Below, one piece after another: positions 30,193 through 35,441 of a stretch of DNA of 35,441 bases (the stretch's first letter is position 1; the number at the start of each line of letters is the position of its first letter). Origin of the DNA: an uncultured Clostridia bacterium. Its GTDB lineage: Bacteria > Bacillota > Clostridia > Peptostreptococcales > Anaerovoracaceae. Where the stretch lies: NCBI GenBank assembly GCA_938034165.1, contig CALHKP010000081.1:1-35441 (forward strand), in the 5' to 3' direction. Below the pieces are notes generated by a model. It saw only the letters and a program-made list of their open reading frames with translations. It did no database searches and had not been told where the DNA came from. The position numbers were made by a program, and so were the translations under genes.

Positions 30193-31147
30193 TGTATTAG
30201 AAAAAATAAAGAAAATAGGTATTGTTCCGGTAGTTGTTCTGAATGATGCAAAGGATGCGGAGCCCCTTGCAAAGGCTCTTATCGACGGAGGAATCCCATG
30301 TGCTGAAGTGACATTCAGAACAGATGCTGCAGAGGATTCAATAAGAATTATAAGCGAAAAACATCCTGAAATGCTGGTTGGAGCGGGCACAGTTCTTACA
30401 ACTGAACAGGTTGACAGAGCAGTTGCAGCAGGTGCAAAATTTATCGTTTCACCGGGACTCAATCCAAGAATTGTTGAATACTGCATCGAAAAGGATGTTC
30501 CTGTAGTACCGGGAACTTCAAATCCAAGCGATGTGGAAAAAGCAATTGAACTGGGTCTTGAAACAGTTAAGTTTTTCCCTGCAGAGGCATCAGGCGGCTT
30601 GAAATTCCTGAAAGCTATATCAGGACCTTACAAAAACATGACATTCATGCCTACAGGCGGAATCAACGAAAAGAATATCACAGAATATCTTGCATTTGAC
30701 AAGATTATTGCATGCGGCGGAAGCTGGATGGTAAAGGGAAGCCTCATTACAGAAGGCGCATTTGACAAGATTACAGAGCTCGTAAGAGAAGCTGTTATGA
30801 CAATGCTCGGATTTAAGATTAAGCACATCGGAATCAACGGAGATTCAGAAAATGATGCAATTCTGCTTGCGGGAATGTTCGAAAAGATATTCGGTTTCAA
30901 AACAAAGATAGGAAACAGTTCAGTATTTGCAGGAGAAGGAATCGAAATCACAAAGACACCTTTCCTCGGCAGCAAAGGCCACATTGCAATCGGCACAAAC
31001 AATATCGAAAGAGCTATGAATTATCTCGAAAGCGTATGCGGTGTTGCTTTTGACATGGATACTGCAAAATACAAAGAAGGAAAGCTGGTTGCGGTGTATT
31101 TGAAGGGTGAATTTGGCGGCTTTGCAATTCATCTTGCACTTAACTAA
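30185..31147 (+). CDS. KDPG/KHG aldolase fused to a VOC-like C-terminal domain
   Basis: Residues 1-205 are a class I 2-keto-3-deoxy-6-phosphogluconate / 4-hydroxy-2-oxoglutarate aldolase, splitting such acids to pyruvate plus an aldehyde. The catalytic Glu is E41 (AEVTFRT) and the Schiff-base Lys K129 (ETVKFFPAE), spaced as in E. coli Eda; GAGTVLT and TGGI are also present. Ordinary Eda proteins have about 205-215 residues. Here 110 extra residues (KHIGINGDSEND, MFEKIFGFKTKIGNSSVFAG, KGHIAIGTNNIERAMNYLE, GGFAIHLAL) look like a VOC/glyoxalase-type half, possibly a sensor or metal site. The start overlaps the regulator's end. Confidence 0.88.
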   Translation: MNSVLEKIKKIGIVPVVVLNDAKDAEPLAKALIDGGIPCAEVTFRTDAAEDSIRIISEKHPEMLVGAGTVLTTEQVDRAVAAGAKFIVSPGLNPRIVEYCIEKDVPVVPGTSNPSDVEKAIELGLETVKFFPAEASGGLKFLKAISGPYKNMTFMPTGGINEKNITEYLAFDKIIACGGSWMVKGSLITEGAFDKITELVREAVMTMLGFKIKHIGINGDSENDAILLAGMFEKIFGFKTKIGNSSVFAGEGIEITKTPFLGSKGHIAIGTNNIERAMNYLESVCGVAFDMDTAKYKEGKLVAVYLKGEFGGFAIHLALN

Positions 31148-31186
31148 AACGGAAAGTGAAATGATTTTTTAGGAGGAATTATAATC

Positions 31187-32212
31187 ATGGCAAAGAAAGT
31201 AGTAACATTTGGAGAATTAATGCTCAGACTCGCACCTGAAGGATATTACAGATTTGTTCAGGCAGATAAACTCGGTGCAACATACGGCGGAGGAGAAGCT
31301 AATGTAGCTGTTTCTCTTGCAAATTACGGACTGGATGCAGCTTTTGTTACAAAGCTTCCTACTCACGAAATCGGAACTTCTGCAGTTAATTCGCTGAGAA
31401 GATATGGCGTTGACACATCCAAGATTGTAAGAGGCGGAGATCGTGTAGGTATTTATTTCCTTGAAAAAGGAGCTTCCCAGAGACCTTCAAAGGTAATCTA
31501 TGACAGAGCACACTCAGCAATTGCAGAAGCAACAACTGCTGACTTTGATTGGGATAGCATCTTTGATGGCGTTGAATGGTTCCACTTTACAGGAATCACT
31601 CCTGCTCTTGGTCAGAACGTTGCAGATATCTGTCTCGAAGCGTGCAAAGCTGCTAAAGAAAAAGGCATCACAATTTCATGCGACCTTAACTACAGAAAGA
31701 AGCTGTGGACAAAGGAAGAAGCTGGAAAGACTATGGCAGAACTGTGCAAATATGTAGATGTATGCATTGCCAACGAAGAAGACGCAAGTGATGTATTCGG
31801 AATCAAAGCTGCTGATACGGATGTAACAAAAGGTGAAGTTAACCACGAAGGATACAAGGATGTTGCAACTCAGCTTGCAGAAAGATTTGGATTCTCAAGA
31901 GTTGCAATTACACTGAGAGAATCAATTTCAGCTAATGATAACAACTGGTCAGCAATGCTTTATGACGGAGAAGAATTCTTCTTCAGCAAGAAGTACAGCA
32001 TGCATATTGTAGATCGTGTAGGCGGCGGAGACAGCTTTGGCGGCGGACTTATCTATTCACTGCTGAATGGATACAATTCAAGAGAAGCAATTGAGTTTGC
32101 AGTAGCAGCTTCTTGCCTAAAACATACAGTTGAAGGAGACTACAACATGGTTTCTGTAGACGAAGTTAAAAAACTTGCAGAAGGTGACGGCTCAGGAAGA
32201 GTTCAGAGATAG
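31187..32212 (+). CDS. kdgK: 2-keto-3-deoxygluconate kinase (PfkB family sugar kinase)
   Basis: Cytosolic kinase, probably forming KDPG from KDG, the substrate of the aldolase just upstream. The 341-residue protein has PfkB signatures: an N-terminal GGGEANVAVSLANYGLDAAFVTKLP and the C-terminal DRVGGGDSFGGGLIYSLLNG with catalytic D282. LRLAPEGYYRFVQAD and KVIYDRAHSA are typical of KDG kinases. AGGAGG precedes the ATG. With the aldolase it completes the end of hexuronate or ketogluconate breakdown; other PfkB substrates cannot be excluded. Confidence 0.88.
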   Translation: MAKKVVTFGELMLRLAPEGYYRFVQADKLGATYGGGEANVAVSLANYGLDAAFVTKLPTHEIGTSAVNSLRRYGVDTSKIVRGGDRVGIYFLEKGASQRPSKVIYDRAHSAIAEATTADFDWDSIFDGVEWFHFTGITPALGQNVADICLEACKAAKEKGITISCDLNYRKKLWTKEEAGKTMAELCKYVDVCIANEEDASDVFGIKAADTDVTKGEVNHEGYKDVATQLAERFGFSRVAITLRESISANDNNWSAMLYDGEEFFFSKKYSMHIVDRVGGGDSFGGGLIYSLLNGYNSREAIEFAVAASCLKHTVEGDYNMVSVDEVKKLAEGDGSGRVQR

Positions 32213-32260
32213 TTCTGCAGCAATAAGTGAAATACCCCAGGATTGAATAAAATATAAATT

Positions 32261-32310
32261 GCGAAAACGGCCATCTATGCCCGGACACGGGTGCAGGTGG
32301 TTGTTTTCGT
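32261..32310 (+). other. Long G-U-rich RNA hairpin between kdgK and coaBC
   Basis: About 50 bases fold into one rod: GCGAAAAC with GTTTTCGT, GGCCATCT with AGGTGGTT and CCCG with CGGG around a GACA loop. Several pairs are G-U on the plus strand and would mismatch on the minus strand, which points to a plus-strand RNA. No T tract follows, so it is not a standard terminator. The rest of the gap holds only the coaBC promoter. Confidence 0.5.
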
Positions 32311-32330
32311 CACCGGACATTAAAATTCTA

Positions 32331-32359
32331 TTGCAAATATTGATTTTGTGTTATACTAT
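32331..32359 (+). promoter_or_regulatory. Probable coaBC promoter
   Basis: TTGCAA (32331-32336), 17 bases and TACTAT (32354-32359), overlapping an alternative TATACT at 32352-32357. The coaBC start lies about 50 bases downstream. Confidence 0.55.
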
Positions 32360-32412
32360 AAGGCGATAAATTGTTAGAAATACATAAGCCTTTTGGCGAC
32401 AGGAGAATTACT

Positions 32413-33606
32413 ATGTTTAAGAATAAAACGATTTTATTAGGTGTAAGCGGCGGAATAGCGGCATACAAGGTTGCAAATCTTGCAAGTGCTCTTGCAAAGA
32501 CGGATGCGGAAGTTCATGTTATTATGACAAAAAACGCATGCAATTTCATAACACCTCTCACTTTCGAAACTTTGACAGGAAACAAATGTATTGTGGATAC
32601 TTTTGACAGGAATTTCGAATTCAATGTTGAGCATGTTGCTCTTGCAAAAAAAGCTGATCTGTTTATGATTGCACCGGCTACAGCTAATGTGATTGCAAAA
32701 ACTGCTCACGGAATTGCAGACGATATGCTGACTACGACATTTCTTGCGGCTTCGTGCCCTAAGATTGTTGCACCTGCAATGAACACAGGAATGTATAATA
32801 ATCCGGTTACTCAGGCCAATATCGCTGTGCTACGAAACTACGGCATAGAGGTTATCGAGCCTGCCAGCGGATATCTCGCATGTGGAGATACAGGTGCCGG
32901 CAAAATGCCTGAGCCGGAAACTTTGTTTGCGTACATAGAAAAAGCAATTGCAAGAGAAAAGGACATGGTAGGCATGAAGGTTCTCGTAAGCGCCGGAGCC
33001 ACAAGGGAGTCTATGGATCCTGTGAGATTTATCACTAATCATTCCAGTGGCAAGATGGGGTTTGCAGTAGCAAAAGAAGCCATGCTCAGAGGCGCAGATG
33101 TAACTATCGTAAAGGCATTTACCACTGCAAAGGTTCCTGAATTCGTTGAAATTGCTCCGGTTGACAGCGCAGAGGACATGTACAATGCTGTTATGGAAAG
33201 AGCTTCCGAATGCGATATTATAATCAAAGCCGCTGCAGTTTCTGACTATACGCCTGCGGAAGTGAGTGACCAGAAGGTTAAGAAAAAGGATGGAGACCTT
33301 GCAATCCCAATGAAAAGAACAAAGGATATACTCAAGGCTCTCGGCGAAATCAAGCCTGAAGGACAGTTCTTGTGCGGATTTTCCATGGAAACCGAAAATA
33401 TGGTTGAAAACTCACAGGCAAAACTCAAGAAGAAAAATGCTGATATGATAATTGCAAATAACCTGAAGGACGAAGGTTCCGGGTTCGGTACTGATACAAA
33501 CGCTGTAACATTCATAACCGCAGATGCTATCGAACCGCAAAAACTTATGAGCAAAGAAGAGGTTGCTGGAGCTATCCTGGACAAAATCCTTAAGGCAATG
33601 AAATAG
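32413..33606 (+). CDS. coaBC: Bifunctional phosphopantothenoylcysteine decarboxylase / phosphopantothenate-cysteine ligase
   Basis: Makes 4'-phosphopantetheine precursors for coenzyme A: CoaB joins cysteine to phosphopantothenate and CoaC decarboxylates the product with FMN. The 397-residue length is standard. The CoaC half has LLGVSGGIAAYK, the catalytic H74 in NVEHVALAKKAD, the PAMNTGMY motif (121-128) and C157 in LACGDTGAGKMPEP. The CoaB half has VSAGATRESMDPVRFITNHSSGKMG and AAVSDYTP. The ATG at 32413 follows CAGGAGAATTACT; an in-frame TTG at 32371 overlaps the promoter and is discarded. Confidence 0.97.
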   Translation: MFKNKTILLGVSGGIAAYKVANLASALAKTDAEVHVIMTKNACNFITPLTFETLTGNKCIVDTFDRNFEFNVEHVALAKKADLFMIAPATANVIAKTAHGIADDMLTTTFLAASCPKIVAPAMNTGMYNNPVTQANIAVLRNYGIEVIEPASGYLACGDTGAGKMPEPETLFAYIEKAIAREKDMVGMKVLVSAGATRESMDPVRFITNHSSGKMGFAVAKEAMLRGADVTIVKAFTTAKVPEFVEIAPVDSAEDMYNAVMERASECDIIIKAAAVSDYTPAEVSDQKVKKKDGDLAIPMKRTKDILKALGEIKPEGQFLCGFSMETENMVENSQAKLKKKNADMIIANNLKDEGSGFGTDTNAVTFITADAIEPQKLMSKEEVAGAILDKILKAMK

Positions 33607-33674
33607 TCTCTTTGAGACCGAAATATGGTGAAGTTACGCTTTGGGACAGTCTGTAGCAATTCGTATAGCTACTA

Positions 33675-33702
33675 TTGACAAATCTGATAAAAGGGATATA
33701 AT
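33675..33702 (+). promoter_or_regulatory. Promoter of the metal transporter-fur operon
   Basis: Perfect TTGACA (33675-33680) and TATAAT (33697-33702), 16 bases apart. Transcription should start at about 33708, inside the Fur-type box. Confidence 0.82.
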
Positions 33703-33705
33703 AAT

Positions 33706-33751
33706 AAACGCAAATGATTTGCAAATTCAAATCGTTTGCGTTTATTTTTTT
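33706..33751 (+). terminator. 16-bp hairpin with T tract at the transcript start (attenuator and/or operator)
   Basis: AAACGCAAATGATTTG pairs along its whole length with CAAATCGTTTGCGTTT (one G-U) around a six-base loop, then ATTTTTTT. It has the form of a strong intrinsic terminator but begins at about +1 of the transporter promoter, 23 bases before the ribosome-binding site. It may limit read-through or act chiefly as a DNA operator. Confidence 0.75.
33710..33722 (+). promoter_or_regulatory. Fur-family operator box
   Basis: GCAAAT-G-ATTTGC is a perfect 6-1-6 palindrome with the AATNATT core shared by Fur, Zur and PerR boxes. It covers the predicted transcription start, ideal for repression. 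A degenerate second copy (AAAT-C-GTTT) lies at 33729-33737. The operon encodes a Fur-family protein, the obvious candidate ligand. Confidence 0.65.
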
Positions 33752-33773
33752 AGAAGGAGTCGGAAAAACCGAT

Positions 33774-34625
33774 ATGGAACATATTATATTACATACAATT
33801 GAAGACAGCATCAAGCTTTATCCATTCTTGCTTTTGGCCTATCTTTTCATGGGATTTTTAGAAAGTGCAACAGGAAAAAAGGCAGAAAAGCTTATTTCTG
33901 ATGCGGGCAGGTTCGGACCTCTTGTAGGCGGTATCTGCGGCGCGTTTCCGCAGTGCGGATTTTCTGCCGTATCATCAAACTTTTATGCAGGAGGTGTTAT
34001 AGGGCTCGGAAGCCTTATTGCTGTTTTTATGTCTACATCCGATGAGATGCTCCCGGTTTTTATAGCGGAGAACGCATCAGCGAAGACTATAATCGGGATA
34101 ATAGCGGCAAAAGTTGTAATGGGAAGTATTACGGGGTTTCTTGTGATGATTTTGTTCAGGCGCTTTGCGGGGGAGAAGAAGGAAATATACGCAGTTTATT
34201 CAAAAGAGCATTCCCATAGTTGCTGTGAACACGGAGTTGTAAAAGGGGCTTTTGTCCATTCTGCAAAGACATTTGCTCTGATTTTTATTGTGACGCTGAT
34301 AATTAATACTGTTATTCACACTATGGGGCAGGAAATGCTGAGCCGTGTGTTTGCTGATATCCCGGTGCTGGGAGAGCTTATTGCAGCAGCGGTTGGACTT
34401 ATACCAAACTGTGCAGCTTCGGTGGTCATAAGTCAGCTTTATCTTGACGGTCTTATCGGAAGCGGCGCTATGATGAGCGGGCTTTTGTCAAGCGCAGGTG
34501 TGGGGCTGATTGTTTTGTTCGAAGAAAACAAAAATGTCAAAGAAAATCTTTTTATCGTTGGTCTTCTATATGCTTCAAGCGTTTTGTGGGGCGTTTTGAT
34601 TGAAGGCCTTGGAATTGTATTTTAG
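33774..34625 (+). CDS. Putative heavy-metal/manganese transporter (10-helix ArsP_2-like family)
   Basis: A 283-residue membrane protein with about eight to ten helices in two related halves, each with a motif near its centre: GAFPQCGFSAV (57-67) and GLIPNCAASVV in the second half. This pattern belongs to the family often annotated as putative manganese or heavy-metal exporter. A loop between the halves carries KEHSHSCCEHG (144-154), a likely metal-binding patch. The following Fur-type gene supports metal handling. The ATG at 33774 has AGAAGGAG unusually far upstream (14 bases), with a TCGG/CCGA mini-hairpin between that could bring them closer. The metal is not determinable here. Confidence 0.75.
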   Translation: MEHIILHTIEDSIKLYPFLLLAYLFMGFLESATGKKAEKLISDAGRFGPLVGGICGAFPQCGFSAVSSNFYAGGVIGLGSLIAVFMSTSDEMLPVFIAENASAKTIIGIIAAKVVMGSITGFLVMILFRRFAGEKKEIYAVYSKEHSHSCCEHGVVKGAFVHSAKTFALIFIVTLIINTVIHTMGQEMLSRVFADIPVLGELIAAAVGLIPNCAASVVISQLYLDGLIGSGAMMSGLLSSAGVGLIVLFEENKNVKENLFIVGLLYASSVLWGVLIEGLGIVF

Positions 34626-34636
34626 GAGGAAGAACA

Positions 34637-35044
34637 TTGGCAGACGAAGGTTATAAGACGAATAACAGAAGAATTATCAAAGAGTTTCTCATGCAGAATT
34701 CTAACAGGACGGTGAGCGTAGCTGATATCCTTGGACACTTTGATGAGCTTAACCTGAACATAAATATCACGACTGTGTACAGATACATGGAGAAGCTGGA
34801 GAAGGAAAACAGAGTTATTAAATATAAGTCAGAGAACGGAAAAACGGCTGTGTATCAGTATGTTGAGGAGGAAATGGGCTGCAATGGTCATTTGCATCTG
34901 AAATGTGTTAAATGCGGCAGGATACTTCATCTGGACCACGAATTTATGGCTCAGGCGGCAAAGCATATAAATGATGAGTACGGATTTTTGATTCAATGTA
35001 AGAATTCTCTAATATACGGAACCTGCAGGAATTGCAGGCAGTAA
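34637..35044 (+). CDS. Fur-family metalloregulator (Fur/Zur-like)
   Basis: A 135-residue dimeric repressor using metal as co-repressor. Residues 1-75 are the winged helix (NINITTVYRYMEKLEKENRVIKY). The dimerisation part has the HLHLKC segment (H85, H87, C90), C93 of CVKC and a final C130/C133 pair, giving the two CXXC motifs of a structural zinc site. It starts with TTG after AGGAGG, 11 bases beyond the transporter stop, so it is co-transcribed. The Fur-type box in the shared promoter suggests autoregulation. Fur, Zur and PerR cannot be told apart confidently. Confidence 0.92.
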   Translation: MADEGYKTNNRRIIKEFLMQNSNRTVSVADILGHFDELNLNINITTVYRYMEKLEKENRVIKYKSENGKTAVYQYVEEEMGCNGHLHLKCVKCGRILHLDHEFMAQAAKHINDEYGFLIQCKNSLIYGTCRNCRQ

Positions 35045-35050
35045 TTTGCA

Positions 35051-35079
35051 TTGAAAGAATGGGATATTCGTGATATACT
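35051..35079 (+). promoter_or_regulatory. Promoter of the NifU-like gene
   Basis: TTGAAA (35051-35056), a 17-base spacer and TATACT (35074-35079), ending 31 bases before the start codon. Confidence 0.75.
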
Positions 35080-35110
35080 TAAGGAAGTTTTATATGAATG
35101 GAGGAAAAAG

Positions 35111-35441
35111 ATGGTTTATACTAAAGAGATAGAGAATATGTGCATTGTAAACAGGGATGCAAACCATGGTCCTGCACCTATTCCGGAAGAAGGAAAATGG
35201 GTTCAGGCAAAAGAAGTTAGCGACATTTCAGGACTGACACACGGTGTCGGCTGGTGCGCACCTCAGCAGGGGGCATGTAAACTTACTCTGAACGTAAAGG
35301 ACGGAGTTATCAAGGAAGCTCTTGTAGAAACTCTCGGATGCTCAGGAATGACACATTCTGCAGCAATGGCAGGAGAAATCCTTGTAGGCAAAACAATACT
35401 GGAAGCACTCAATACTGACCTTGTATGTGATGCAATCAATA
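35111..35441 (+). CDS. NifU/IscU-like iron-sulfur cluster assembly scaffold protein (3' end outside window)
   Basis: The first 110 codons of a scaffold-type protein continue past the window edge. The visible part has CAPQQGACKLTLNVKDG, ALVETLGCSGMTHSAAMAGEILVGKT and ILEALNTDLVCDAIN, matching the short NifU N-domain-like proteins of Clostridia; C-X6-C and GCSGM supply likely cluster-ligating cysteines. GGAGGAAAAAG lies directly before the ATG. Placement beside a Fur-type regulator may be functional, but it has its own promoter. Confidence 0.82.
   Translation, partial: MVYTKEIENMCIVNRDANHGPAPIPEEGKWVQAKEVSDISGLTHGVGWCAPQQGACKLTLNVKDGVIKEALVETLGCSGMTHSAAMAGEILVGKTILEALNTDLVCDAIN

Noticed and set aside
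33607..33660. Terminator just after coaBC
   Set aside because: Only a GTCTC/GAGAC five-pair stem is present and no T run follows.
1..35441. CRISPR arrays, tRNA or rRNA genes, intact transposases
   Set aside because: Reading both strands I saw no regularly spaced repeats, no cloverleaf-like sequence and no transposase motifs.

Overview
The window reads as the chromosome of a low-GC, amino-acid-fermenting anaerobe of the Clostridia (Bacillota). The signs are a PyrR attenuator, a Firmicutes-type L20 leader in front of infC-rpmI-rplT, AGGAGG ribosome-binding sites with ATG, TTG and ATT starts, an Mrp/Mbh-like antiporter operon, and sigma-54 (SigL) enhancer-binding regulators beside amino-acid and hydantoin catabolism genes. 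I cannot assign a genus from sequence alone.

Left edge (1-3.9 kb). The end of a foreign, possibly phage tail-fibre-like gene abuts a uracil permease gene that has lost its last third, which suggests a mobile-element junction inside uraA. pyrR-uraA is transcribed leftward from a sigma-A promoter through a readable PyrR attenuator. A LysO-like exporter gene is transcribed rightward from an interleaved promoter, through a leader that can fold as a three-way junction. lexA follows on the minus strand with a LexA-type operator.

Energy and peptides (3.9-15.6 kb). A ten-gene operon encodes a cation/proton antiporter: mrpE, F, G, a DUF4040 protein, an MbhE-MrpB fusion, mrpC, three large NuoL/M-like subunits and a 47-residue membrane peptide. 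It has no full-length MrpA and looks like the antiporter half of membrane-bound hydrogenases. An OPT peptide transporter, an orphan PqqD-like protein, an unknown membrane-anchored protein and the dipeptidase PepD then form a second operon.

Translation (15.6-16.9 kb). infC (ATT start), rpmI and rplT lie behind a leader with a terminator and a competing antiterminator.

Catabolic region (16.9-32.2 kb). A LuxR-type regulator and a sigma-54 activator precede a sigma-54 promoter driving an NhaC-type antiporter, an amidohydrolase and a DMT-family transporter. A second operon holds a membrane protein, an aminotransferase, an M20 N-carbamoylase, a hydantoin racemase and a hydantoinase. These could turn a hydantoin into an L-amino acid and then a 2-oxo acid; the upstream amidohydrolase might supply the hydantoin by deaminating an iminohydantoin or creatinine-like compound (inference). 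A paralogous sigma-54 activator overlaps a KDPG/KHG aldolase fused to a VOC-like domain, followed by a 2-keto-3-deoxygluconate kinase.

Right edge (32.2-35.4 kb). coaBC is preceded by a long G-U-rich hairpin. A putative metal transporter and a Fur-family regulator share a promoter with a Fur-type box inside a terminator-like hairpin. The window ends inside a NifU-like Fe-S scaffold gene. I found no tRNA, rRNA, CRISPR array or intact insertion sequence.
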